Source of the DNA: Moraxellaceae bacterium
GTDB taxonomy: Bacteria; Pseudomonadota; Gammaproteobacteria; Burkholderiales; Rhodocyclaceae
Length of the DNA: 64,000 nucleotides
Assembly (NCBI GenBank): GCA_031119205.1
Contig: JAVHYF010000023.1
Span: 1 to 64,000, forward strand
Direction of reading: 5' to 3'
A model generated the notes under the pieces. The model did not search any database. It saw only the letters and a list, made by a program, of their open reading frames with translations, and was not told the DNA's origin. Positions 17,608-25,815 of the stretch are shown here, piece after piece (position 1 is the first letter of the stretch; each line of letters starts with the position of its first letter). Position numbers and translations under genes: made by a program.

Positions 17608-18912
17608 CTATCCGAAACTCAGCCGTGGCAACCACAGCGCGATTTCCGGGAAGTGGATCAGGATCGCCGTCATCAGGATCATCGTCAGGAAGAACGGCAC
17701 GGTGCCCTGGAACACCTCGGCAATCGTGCCCTCGCCACGCACCCCCTGGATGACGTACAGCGTCATGCCCACCGGCGGGCTGATCAGCGAGATCTCGCAC
17801 ATCAGCACGATGAACACGCCGAAGAACACCGGGTCGATACCCGCCGCGACGACCACCGGGAACACCAGCGGCACCGTGCCCACCAGCATCGGCAGCGTCT
17901 CGAAGAAGATGCCCAGCAGCAGGTAGAACACCGCCAGCACCCACAGCAGTTGCACCGGGCTGACATCCAGCCCCTGCACCAGCGCGGACAGCGTCTGGGT
18001 GATGCCGAGCAGGCCCATCACGAAGTTGAGATAGAAGGCCGCGGTGAGGATCAGCAGGCTCATCGCGGTGAGGCGCAGCGTCGCGCGGAAGGCGTCGTGC
18101 ATCATCGCCACGCTGAGGTTGCCGTAGGCCCAGGCGATCGGCAAAGCGACCACGACACCCAGCGCCGCACTCTCGGTCACCGTTGCCCAGCCGGTGTAGA
18201 TGCAGCCCATCACCACGCCGAACACGATCAGCGGTGCCAGCAGGTGCTTCAGGCGACCGAGCTTCTCGCGCAGCGGCGGCTCGGCCTCCTTCGCACCGGC
18301 GAGCCCCGGCTTGTACAGGCAGATGGCGAGGATGCAACCCATGAACAGCAGGGTCATGATCGCGCCGGGAATCACCCCGGCGGCATACAGGCGCCCTGCC
18401 GAAGTATTGGTCATCGCGCCATACACAAGGAACGCGATGCCCGGCGGAATCAGGTTGCCCAGGCTGGCGCCGGCGGCAATCGACCCCAGCACCAGGCGCT
18501 GGTCGTAGCGCCGTGTCTTGAAGGTAGGCAGCGCCACGGTGGAGATCGTCGCCGCGGTGGCGACCGACGAACCCGACACCGCGGAGAACAGCGCCGACGA
18601 ACCGATGTTGGTATGCAGCAGCCCGCCCGGCAGGAAGTTGAGCCAGTCCGACAGCGACTTGTACATCTTGTCGGTCGTACCCGCGCGCACCAGTATCTCG
18701 CCGAGCAGGATGTACAGCGGAATGGACAGCAGCACGTAGTCCTCGTTGGCCGCCCACAGCTGGTTGCCCACCGCATTCACTGCGGGCATGCCGAGGTACA
18801 GCACCGCGCCGAGGATGGCGGTGAGGAACATCGTGGTGGCGACATGCAGGCCCAGGAACATCAGGGCCAGCATGATCAGGAAGCCGATGCCGATTTCGGT
18901 CGCGCCGATCAT
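17608..18912 (-). CDS. dctM: TRAP transporter large permease (DctM), system 1
   Basis: The 434-residue channel subunit of a tripartite ATP-independent periplasmic transporter, which imports carboxylates using the sodium gradient. About 11-12 hydrophobic segments are visible. Family motifs include LSIPLYILLGEIL, FSAVSGSSVATAATI and GNLIPPGIAFLVYG. The start at 18912 (MIGATEIGIGFLIML) overlaps the dctQ stop by 4 nt. It is the last gene of the minus-strand run and ends at the terminator near 17593. Confidence 0.93.
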   Translation of the reverse strand: MIGATEIGIGFLIMLALMFLGLHVATTMFLTAILGAVLYLGMPAVNAVGNQLWAANEDYVLLSIPLYILLGEILVRAGTTDKMYKSLSDWLNFLPGGLLHTNIGSSALFSAVSGSSVATAATISTVALPTFKTRRYDQRLVLGSIAAGASLGNLIPPGIAFLVYGAMTNTSAGRLYAAGVIPGAIMTLLFMGCILAICLYKPGLAGAKEAEPPLREKLGRLKHLLAPLIVFGVVMGCIYTGWATVTESAALGVVVALPIAWAYGNLSVAMMHDAFRATLRLTAMSLLILTAAFYLNFVMGLLGITQTLSALVQGLDVSPVQLLWVLAVFYLLLGIFFETLPMLVGTVPLVFPVVVAAGIDPVFFGVFIVLMCEISLISPPVGMTLYVIQGVRGEGTIAEVFQGTVPFFLTMILMTAILIHFPEIALWLPRLSFG

Positions 18913-19523
18913 GCGACGCCCTCCTTCGCCTGCTGCTGACGGACCTGCTCCAGCACCTCGCCCGCCTCGCTCTCGATCTCCTCTTCCAGCGTCTGCGGAC
19001 CATAGGCTTTGTTCACTGCCGCGTGATCGCCACGCAGCCACAGCACCAGCGCATGTACGGCGAGGTAGACGCAGAGGATCGCAAACAGCGCCCAGCCGCC
19101 GAACCACAGCGACTGCGGAATCCACATCGGCGTCTGCAGCGGCGTGGTGGAATGGCTCTGGAACTCGATGGACTCGGACAACACCACCCAGGCGCGCAGG
19201 ATGGCGAACACCGCCATGCCGGCCAGCGTCACCATCGCCAGCACGTTGATCGCCGAACGCAATTTCATCGGCAGCTTGCCGACGAGGAAGTCGATACGCG
19301 TATGGCCACGCGTGATCAGGGTGTAGCTGAAGCCGATGGCCGAGGTCACCGCCAGCGTGTAGCCACCGACTTCATCGATGCCCTGGAAACTGAAGCTGAA
19401 CAGCTTTCGCCCCACCATCTCCACGCAGGTGAGGATGGACAGGGCGACGAGCCACCAGCCGGCGGCGATCACCAGTGCATCGACGATGCCACCGAGTACG
19501 CGCGAGAAGGGATTGGGGGGCAT
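18909..19523 (-). CDS. dctQ: TRAP transporter small permease (DctQ), system 1
   Basis: A 204-residue membrane protein with four hydrophobic segments, the DctQ layout. GWWLVALSILTCVEMVGRKLF and FSYTLITRGHTRIDFL are family-like. GGAGC lies 8-9 nt before the ATG at 19523. The C-terminal 35 residues are an acidic, glutamate-rich cytosolic tail not usual in DctQ. It overlaps dctM by 4 nt and follows dctP by 57 bp. Confidence 0.9.
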   Translation of the reverse strand: MPPNPFSRVLGGIVDALVIAAGWWLVALSILTCVEMVGRKLFSFSFQGIDEVGGYTLAVTSAIGFSYTLITRGHTRIDFLVGKLPMKLRSAINVLAMVTLAGMAVFAILRAWVVLSESIEFQSHSTTPLQTPMWIPQSLWFGGWALFAILCVYLAVHALVLWLRGDHAAVNKAYGPQTLEEEIESEAGEVLEQVRQQQAKEGVA

Positions 19524-19580
19524 GAAAAGCTCCGGGCGTGCGCCCCGTCGGGAACGCACGCCGAAGTGAGGCTGAAGGAC

Positions 19581-20627
19581 TTACTTGATGACGTAGCCGC
19601 GAGCCTTGCCGACGGTCGCATTCCAGGTGGCGGTGCAGGAAGCGTCGACCTTGTTGCAGCTCTCCTTCCACAGCGGCAGCACCACGGCACCGACGGCGTC
19701 CTTCACCTTCTTGTCATCGGCGGGCGTGACGCTCACCAGGTTCATCTTGAACTTGGTGCCCTGGGTGCAGGGCTCGGCGCCGACGTTGCAGTTCATCGCG
19801 TCGGTGTTGGCCGTCTCGGCCAGCTGCCACATCTGGTCTTCCATGTTCTTGAAGGCCGCCAGGGTCTTCTGCTGCATGGCCGGGGACATCTTGTTCCAGT
19901 AGTCCAGGTTCATGAAGTGACCCTGCACCGAGCCGGACACCGACAGCGGCAGGAAGTAGCTGGTCACTTCCGGCCACTTGCCGGCGTTGCCGGACGTCGG
20001 CGAAGTGACGCCGCAGTCGGCCACGCCGCGTTGCAGCGCCGGGTACACCTCGGAGAACTGCAGCGTCACCGGCGTTGCGCCCAGACTCTGGATCAGCGCG
20101 GCCATCGACGGCGTGAAGCTGCGCACCTTCAGGCCCTTGAGGTCATCCAGGGTCTTGATCGGTTTGTTGCAGTAGAAGACCTGCGGGCCGAAGGGCCACA
20201 GCGTCATCACCTTGGCGTTGAAGCGCTTCTGCAGGCGCTCGTCGAAAACCTTGCGGTACGCATCCACGGCGGCGCGCAGATCCTTCATGTTGGTCGACAC
20301 GCCAATGAGGTCCACGCCTTCGAAGAACGGGTCGTCACGCGAGGCCATGCCGATCTGCACGCTCATCACGTCGAAGGTGCCGGAGCGCAGCATGCGCAGC
20401 GCATCCGCGGCCTGCACGCCCACTGCATCCATCGGGTTGTAGTTGATGCTCATCGGCGCGCCGAGGATCTTCGGGATGTTGGTGAAGAACGGGCGCTCGA
20501 TGTTGTCGACGTGCTTGGTGTTCGACGAGAAGTTGCCGGCGATGCGCATCGAGGTCGGCTCGGCGAGCGCGGCGGTCGAGGCAGTAGCAAAGGCGGCGGC
20601 GAACACCAGCGGGAGGGCGGATTTCAT
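19581..20627 (-). CDS. dctP: TRAP transporter substrate-binding protein (DctP), system 1
   Basis: A 348-residue periplasmic binding protein with a signal peptide (cleavage after ASTAALA). The family core is present: MRIAGNFSSNTKHVDN, the helix-linked GLKVRSFTPSMAALIQSLGATPV that carries the arginine for the substrate carboxylate, and QRGVADCGVTSP. It contains four cysteines in the C-terminal half, which could form two disulfides. CAGGAG precedes the ATG at 20627. Sequence is clearly different from the DctP of system 2, so the two systems probably bind different substrates. Confidence 0.92.
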   Translation of the reverse strand: MKSALPLVFAAAFATASTAALAEPTSMRIAGNFSSNTKHVDNIERPFFTNIPKILGAPMSINYNPMDAVGVQAADALRMLRSGTFDVMSVQIGMASRDDPFFEGVDLIGVSTNMKDLRAAVDAYRKVFDERLQKRFNAKVMTLWPFGPQVFYCNKPIKTLDDLKGLKVRSFTPSMAALIQSLGATPVTLQFSEVYPALQRGVADCGVTSPTSGNAGKWPEVTSYFLPLSVSGSVQGHFMNLDYWNKMSPAMQQKTLAAFKNMEDQMWQLAETANTDAMNCNVGAEPCTQGTKFKMNLVSVTPADDKKVKDAVGAVVLPLWKESCNKVDASCTATWNATVGKARGYVIK

Positions 20628-20729
20628 GAAGCAACTCCTGAAAACAGAGGAACGATGCCAGCGACACGGGCTGCCGCGCGGCGTGGGTGAGAACCGGAGC
20701 GCCATGCCTGCAGGCAATGGCACCGGAGC

Positions 20730-20758
20730 GATGCGTAAGCTCGGGATGCGTAACCTCG
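20730..20758. repeat. Two direct 14-bp repeats upstream of TRAP system 1
   Basis: GATGCGTAAGCTCG (20730-20743) and GATGCGTAACCTCG (20745-20758) differ by one base and are spaced 15 bp apart, about 100 bp upstream of dctP of system 1. This is a possible regulator site, which would give system 1 its own promoter control within the 202-bp gap. Confidence 0.5.
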
Positions 20759-20829
20759 TTGCCCGCATTCTTCAGGCTTTGACCTTACGGGGAATGCGGC
20801 AGGAAACGGGTAACGGACAGGCATAACCA

Positions 20830-21627
20830 TCATGCGGGCGCGGCGAAAAGCGAGCCCCAGTAGGGCGCGGCCGGGCGCGTGTCGACACCGCACAGCGTCA
20901 GCGCCCGCCATACGCCCAGCGCCGTGGTGTCGAAGAAGGGAATCCCCAGCTCGGCCTCCAGCGGCGCAGCCAGTACCGCTGCCGGGAAATTCGTACACAA
21001 CGTCACGATGGCTTGCGGCTTCGCCAGCGCGACCTTGCGGGCCATGTCGGTGATGGTGGAGAACGGCACGCTGGCGTAGGACAGGTTGTCGCTGTAGCCG
21101 GCATGTGCCTCGGCCACCACCTCGTAGCCCTCTGCCTGCAGGCAGGCCACGGTCTTCGCCTGACCGTCGTCCCCATACGGCGTCACCACCGCGATGCGGG
21201 TGATGCCGCGCTCGCGCAGCACCGTCTCCAGACCGAGGATCGAGGTCGTCGCGGTGATGCCGGTTTCCTGCGTGATCGCCGCAGCCAGCTGGCGGTCGTG
21301 CGAGAAGCCGATGGTGCCGCCCTTGCTGCCGTTCCACACCAGCACCTGCGGCGCGGCGTGAGCCAGCAAACGGGCCGCCGCCATGAGGCCCTCCAGCGAG
21401 TAGCTGTCCGGCGACGGGTCAATGCTGCCGAACACCGGCGTGCGCGAGAAATGCACCGACACCTGCGGCAGGTGGCGCACCACGCCCAGCGTGATGCGCT
21501 CCACCACCGTGTTGCCGGACGGCGTGATGACGCCGAAGAAGCAGCCCTGCCGGCTGTAGGCCTTCATGGCAGCGTAGGTATCCACGCTGGACAGTGCGTG
21601 CGCGTCGCTCACCGGCCCGTCTCCCAT
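20830..21627 (-). CDS. Arylmalonate decarboxylase / maleate isomerase family protein
   Basis: A 265-residue member of the Asp/Glu racemase superfamily, subgroup of maleate cis-trans isomerase and arylmalonate decarboxylase. The N-terminal GVITPSGNTVVE and the C-terminal TLCTNFPAA with one catalytic Cys are clear. Maleate isomerases need two cysteines; the first position here reads LVWNGSKGG with no Cys. One-cysteine chemistry is known for arylmalonate decarboxylase. The start at 21627 overlaps the dctM stop in TGATG, so it is co-translated with TRAP system 2 and probably acts on the imported compound. Confidence 0.82.
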   Translation of the reverse strand: MGDGPVSDAHALSSVDTYAAMKAYSRQGCFFGVITPSGNTVVERITLGVVRHLPQVSVHFSRTPVFGSIDPSPDSYSLEGLMAAARLLAHAAPQVLVWNGSKGGTIGFSHDRQLAAAITQETGITATTSILGLETVLRERGITRIAVVTPYGDDGQAKTVACLQAEGYEVVAEAHAGYSDNLSYASVPFSTITDMARKVALAKPQAIVTLCTNFPAAVLAAPLEAELGIPFFDTTALGVWRALTLCGVDTRPAAPYWGSLFAAPA

Positions 21628-22907
21628 CAGTAACCCATCGCCCTGGGCAGCCAGGTCACCAGCGGCGGATACAACATGCATGCCAGCAACATCGCGTACT
21701 GTGACGCGATGAAGGGCAGCACCGCCCAGGTGATGTCACCCATCTTCACCTTGGTGACGCCGGACACCACGAAGAGCACCACTCCGACCGGTGGCGTCAG
21801 CATGCCGATGACCAGGTTGAACACGAACAGGAAGCCGAACAGCAGCGGGTCGATGCCGTACTGCAGGGCCAGCGGGTGCAGCAGCGGCACAAGCATGATG
21901 TAGGCAGCATTCGACTCCATCGCCGTGCCCACCAGCAGCAGCACGACAGCCACCAGCAGCATGAACATCAGCGGGTCGGTGGTGACACTCTTCATCCATA
22001 CCGACAGCTGCTGCGGAATCAGATCCACCGTCATCAGGAAGGTCACGGTGGAGGCGAAGGCGATCATCGCGCCGACCACGGCCGTCATCAGCGCGGCGCG
22101 GACGAAGACATCCGGCAGATCCTTTACCTTGAGCGTACGGGTGATGAAGAAACCGATGAACAGCGCGAACACCACGCCTATCCCCGCCCCTTCGGTAGCG
22201 GTGAATACACCGCCGACGATGCCGCCGATGCACACGATGGGCATCAGTAACGTGATGAAGGAACGCCGTGTCTGCACGACGATGTTCTTGACCGAAACCG
22301 GTTCGCCGGTCAGGGGGTAATTACGCTTCTTGGCGATGTACCAGCACTGGAACATGAACACCGCGGTCAGCAATATGCCGGGGATGGTGCCGGCCATGAA
22401 CAGGCCGCCCACCGACACGCTCGGCCCCGCCATGAAGGCGTAGACGATCATCGCGCCAGAAGGCGGGATGATCGGCCCTAGGTTGGCCGACGCCGCGATC
22501 ACCGCGGTGGAGAAGCGTTCATCGTAGTTTTTCTTCAGCGACGGGTGCATGGTAGACGCCAGCGCACTGGCGTCCGACACCGCGCTGCCGGACACTGCCG
22601 ACAGGATGGCGCCGGCCAGCATCGCCACCTGCGCCAGCCCGCCGCGCACGCGGCCGATGAAGGCGTTGGCGAAGGCGATCATCTGCTCCATCAGGCCGGC
22701 CTTGATCATCAGCTCGCCAGCCGCCATGAACAGCGGGATCGACAGCAGCGGGAAAGAATCCAGCGACGCCACCATGCGCGAGGGCAGCATGTTGAAGTCG
22801 ATGTCGCTCGCCGCCAGCCCACCCAGCGCCGCCATGCCGATGGCGAAGGACAGCGGCATGCCGAGCAGGGCGAAGAGCACGAAGCCCCAGGTCATCATCG
22901 CGCTCAT
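21627..22907 (-). CDS. dctM: TRAP transporter large permease (DctM), system 2
   Basis: A 426-residue DctM with about 11 hydrophobic segments. LLSIPLFMAAGELM, LSAVSGSAVSDASALAS and LGPIIPPSGAMIVYAF are diagnostic. It starts at 22907 (MSAMMTWGFVLFALLG), overlapping dctQ by 4 nt, and its stop overlaps the next start by 1 nt. The sequence belongs to a different DctM subgroup from system 1. Confidence 0.93.
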   Translation of the reverse strand: MSAMMTWGFVLFALLGMPLSFAIGMAALGGLAASDIDFNMLPSRMVASLDSFPLLSIPLFMAAGELMIKAGLMEQMIAFANAFIGRVRGGLAQVAMLAGAILSAVSGSAVSDASALASTMHPSLKKNYDERFSTAVIAASANLGPIIPPSGAMIVYAFMAGPSVSVGGLFMAGTIPGILLTAVFMFQCWYIAKKRNYPLTGEPVSVKNIVVQTRRSFITLLMPIVCIGGIVGGVFTATEGAGIGVVFALFIGFFITRTLKVKDLPDVFVRAALMTAVVGAMIAFASTVTFLMTVDLIPQQLSVWMKSVTTDPLMFMLLVAVVLLLVGTAMESNAAYIMLVPLLHPLALQYGIDPLLFGFLFVFNLVIGMLTPPVGVVLFVVSGVTKVKMGDITWAVLPFIASQYAMLLACMLYPPLVTWLPRAMGY

Positions 22908-23455
22908 TCGATCACCACCTCTCCGCTGGCCGGCTGGCCGAGCATGGCCAGGCGGACCATCTCCAGCGCAGACAGGCCGGCGCCCACGACGATGGCCATC
23001 ACGAACCAGGCCGCGCTGCCGTCCATCGACGCCAGCTTCTCGTCCCACTGCTCATAGGCCAGCTTGGCCGACTGGTAGCACACCAGGATCATCAGCCCGG
23101 CACCGATGCCGTCCATCAGCCGCGCGAGCTGGTGGCGGTACGGTTCCGGGATGCGCGAGGTCAGGATCTCCATGCCGATGTGCAGGCGCTCGCGCACTGC
23201 CATCGCGATGGCCAGGAACACCGACCACACGAAGGCGAGGCGCGAGAGCTCGTCCGCCCAGTCGAAGGAACTGTTGAAGACGTAGCGCGCCACCACCTGG
23301 GCGAACACCAGCACCACCATGAGGGCGGTCAGCCCGGCGAGCGCCCAGTAGTTGATGCGGTGTAGCGCGTCCAGCAGCAGCGTCAGCGGACGCAACCACA
23401 TCTGTGCCGCCGCAGAGAGCGGCACAGCCGGGACGGTTCGGATATCTGCAGTCAT
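22904..23455 (-). CDS. dctQ: TRAP transporter small permease (DctQ), system 2
   Basis: A 183-residue DctQ protein with four membrane helices. Family signatures are VVARYVFNSSFDWADELSRLAFVW and ERLHIGMEIL. It lies 44 bp downstream of dctP and overlaps dctM by 4 nt. Confidence 0.92.
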   Translation of the reverse strand: MTADIRTVPAVPLSAAAQMWLRPLTLLLDALHRINYWALAGLTALMVVLVFAQVVARYVFNSSFDWADELSRLAFVWSVFLAIAMAVRERLHIGMEILTSRIPEPYRHQLARLMDGIGAGLMILVCYQSAKLAYEQWDEKLASMDGSAAWFVMAIVVGAGLSALEMVRLAMLGQPASGEVVIE

Positions 23456-23499
23456 GCGCGGCCTCCCTGCCTCGCTCGTTCAATGAGGACAGGTAAGGC

Positions 23500-24504
23500 T
23501 CAGCCGCCCGCCTTCTTAACTTCGGCCAGCACCTGGTCGACGAAGCCGGCACCGAGGCGTTTCTTCACGTCATCCACCACGTGGGCCGTGGCCTTTTTCA
23601 TGGCCTCGCGCTCGGTGGCGGGGATCTCGGTGTAGGTCATGCCCTTCTTCTGCAGTTCAGCCAGCGCGTCGGTGTCAGCCTTGGCCGACACACTGCGCTG
23701 CCAGGCGATGGCGTTGGTCATCGCGGTGCGCAGGATCTTCTGATGGTCGGCCGGCAAGGCTTCGAACTTCTTCTTGTTGGCCGCCACCGCGATGAAGTCG
23801 AAGAAATGGCCGGTGTTGCTGACGTGCTTCTGCACTTCGAAGAAACGGCTGGCGAGGATCAACGAGAAGGGGTTGTCCTGGCCGTCGATGACTTTCTGGT
23901 CGAGCGCCGAGTACACCTCCTTGATGTCCATCGCGATCGGGTTGGCACCCAGCGCGCGGAAGGTGGCCAGGTGGGTCTCGATCGGCTGCATGCGGATCTT
24001 CATGCCTTTCAGGTCCGCCATGCCCTTGACCGGCTTCTGGCTGTTGGTCACCTGGCGCAGGCCCAGCTCCATGAAGCCCAGCGAGGTGAAGCCCTTGTCG
24101 GCCATCTTGGTCTCGATGAGATCCACCACCGGGCCGTCCATCACCTTGTAGGCGATCTCGCGGGTCGGGAACATGAAGGGCAGGCTCACCGCCTCCAGTT
24201 CCGGCACGGTGCGCGACAGGAAGGCCATGCCCACCCAGGTCATGTCGATGGTGCCGGCGCGCGTCTGCGTGACGTTCTCCTGCGCGCCACCGAGTTGCTG
24301 GTTGTCGAAGACGTCAACGATCAGCGCGCCCTTGGAGGTCGACTCGACTTCCTTCTTGAACTGCTGCATCGCGACCGAGGACGAGTGGTCGGATGCGAAG
24401 TTGCCGGCGATACGCAGGCGGGTCTGGGCGGACACGCCCGTTGCGACAGAAAAGCCCAGCGCCAGGACCAGCGCGGAGAGGGTGGTACGAACGACAGCAC
24501 GCAT
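23500..24504 (-). CDS. dctP: TRAP transporter substrate-binding protein (DctP), system 2
   Basis: A 334-residue periplasmic solute-binding protein. The signal peptide ends ATGVSAQ. The classic DctP features follow: TRLRIAGNFASDHSSSVAMQ, GGAQENVTQTRAGTIDMTWVG, and GMKIRMQPIETHLATFRALGANP with the carboxylate-binding Arg. DGQDNPFSLI is also typical. It is the first gene of the minus-strand run and starts about 130 bp from a strong promoter at 24632-24659. Confidence 0.93.
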   Translation of the reverse strand: MRAVVRTTLSALVLALGFSVATGVSAQTRLRIAGNFASDHSSSVAMQQFKKEVESTSKGALIVDVFDNQQLGGAQENVTQTRAGTIDMTWVGMAFLSRTVPELEAVSLPFMFPTREIAYKVMDGPVVDLIETKMADKGFTSLGFMELGLRQVTNSQKPVKGMADLKGMKIRMQPIETHLATFRALGANPIAMDIKEVYSALDQKVIDGQDNPFSLILASRFFEVQKHVSNTGHFFDFIAVAANKKKFEALPADHQKILRTAMTNAIAWQRSVSAKADTDALAELQKKGMTYTEIPATEREAMKKATAHVVDDVKKRLGAGFVDQVLAEVKKAGG

Positions 24505-24621
24505 GACTCGAACTCCGTTGGAAGGATTGAAACCGAGGTGAAACCCGTGAGCGAACCCGGGCTCGGGAAACCTGCTTCCAGCGGCATTGCCGGCGAATCA
24601 CGACACGGCCTTGTGTCGTTG

Positions 24622-24659
24622 TATGCAATCCACTATAAACATTGCATGCGACGCGTCAA
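24622..24659 (-). promoter_or_regulatory. Promoter of TRAP system 2 embedded in an inverted-repeat operator
   Basis: On the minus strand TTGACG (24659-24654), 16 bp and TATAGT (24637-24632) form a good sigma-70 promoter. Inverted arms TATGCAAT (24622-24629) and ATTGCATG (24641-24648) surround the -10 box, one arm falling inside the spacer. A bound repressor would block RNA polymerase directly. The same half-site recurs at 24740-24753 beside the GntR gene, so that regulator is the likely binder. Confidence 0.65.
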
Positions 24660-24739
24660 GCAATTTTTTCTTTAATATTCAACATGTTATGAACACCAAT
24701 ACGGTGCATGCTCGTGCATTAAGGCGACAAGTTGGTGCG

Positions 24740-24753
24740 GATTGCATGCAATC
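24740..24753. promoter_or_regulatory. Perfect palindrome, candidate GntR operator
   Basis: GATTGCATGCAATC is a perfect 14-bp palindrome about 195 bp before the GntR start. It shares ATTGCATG with the arms at 24622-24648. FCD-type GntR proteins usually bind short palindromes of this kind. The rest of the 443-bp divergent region (24505-24947) is AT-rich near 24660-24690 and shows no gene. Confidence 0.6.
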
Positions 24754-24947
24754 TTCCGGCTTGCCGTATACGCAGCATCTGCAACCGGATCGCATCGGAA
24801 AGACACCGTGCCCTGACACTGCCGGGGCTGGCGCGGAATGAAACGGCAGTGGAACGAGGGCGGAGGAGTCGCACCGCCACAGTGCAGTCCCCCACGCAGG
24901 AAAGCTGGTGCGCCACAGCGCAGCAGACGACGAGAGGAGCGACACCC

Positions 24948-25787
24948 GTGACGAAGAACACAGGCAAGCGTGCAGACAAAGAGAAAGAAAAAGCGCAGCA
25001 CCGCAGCGCGAGCGCAGGCGCCCCTGCCCCGCGCAGGCCCGCTGCACGTGCAACGCGCGCGTCGCATGAAAAAAAGGCCGCGGCGCCAACGGCTGCATCA
25101 ACGAAGACACGAGCGAGCACGCGCACGCTCAGCTCCGACGAGATCTTCGATCGCATCCTGCTGGCGATCATGGAGCACAAGCTGCCACCGGGCACCCAGC
25201 TCGTCGAGGAGCGCCTCGCCAACATCTTCAAGGTGAGCCGCACCAAGGTGCGTGAGGCCATCGGCCGTCTGGTGCATGACTGCATCGCGATCAACATCCC
25301 GAACCGCGGTGCCTTCGTAGCCAGCCCCACACCGGAGCAGGCGCGTGAAGTGTTCAGTGCGCGGCGGTTGATCGAGCCGGCGCTGATCCGCGAACTGGCG
25401 CGCACCGTGACGCCGGAGCAGATCGAGACACTGCGCGCGCACATCAAACGTGAAGAGGCCGCACGCCACAGCAGCAACCCGCACGCCATCATTCCACTGA
25501 CCGGCGAGTTCCACCTGCTGATGGCGGAAATGTCCGGCAACAGCATCCTCGCCCGCACCATGCGCGAGCTGGAGATGCTCACCGTGCTGATCATCATCCT
25601 GTTCAGCGCGCCCTACAGCGACGCCTGCCCCGACGACGACCACGCGCAACTGGTGGATGCCATCGCCGCACGCGACGAAGACCGCGCGGCGCGCCTGATG
25701 CTGCATCACCTGCAGCACATCGAACATTCCGTACGCCTCGGCCCCACCGACGACAAGCCGGTGGCGCTCGAAGACATCTTCAACTGA
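24948..25787 (+). CDS. GntR-family transcriptional regulator, FCD type
   Basis: A 279-residue regulator. Residues about 1-60 are a Lys/Arg/Ala-rich, disordered leader. The winged helix follows (ILLAIMEHKLPPGTQLVEER, then VSRTKVREAIGRLV). An all-alpha FCD ligand domain fills the rest, with FSARRLIEPALIRELA and the histidine-rich metal site residues EFHLLM and HHLQHIEH. GTG 24948 was chosen because GAGAGGAG lies 8 nt upstream. An extension to ATG 24732 would run through the palindrome at 24740 and has no binding site. It probably represses both the divergent TRAP genes and its own operon until a carboxylate ligand binds. Confidence 0.88.
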   Translation: MTKNTGKRADKEKEKAQHRSASAGAPAPRRPAARATRASHEKKAAAPTAASTKTRASTRTLSSDEIFDRILLAIMEHKLPPGTQLVEERLANIFKVSRTKVREAIGRLVHDCIAINIPNRGAFVASPTPEQAREVFSARRLIEPALIRELARTVTPEQIETLRAHIKREEAARHSSNPHAIIPLTGEFHLLMAEMSGNSILARTMRELEMLTVLIIILFSAPYSDACPDDDHAQLVDAIAARDEDRAARLMLHHLQHIEHSVRLGPTDDKPVALEDIFN

Positions 25788-25815
25788 ACGCCCCGCCCTC
25801 CCGACTGGAACCGCC

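Noticed and set aside
24732-24947. Longer N-terminus for the GntR regulator from ATG 24732
   Set aside because: It would place the palindromic operator inside the coding region, has no binding site, and the added residues have no domain. GTG 24948 has a good Shine-Dalgarno sequence.
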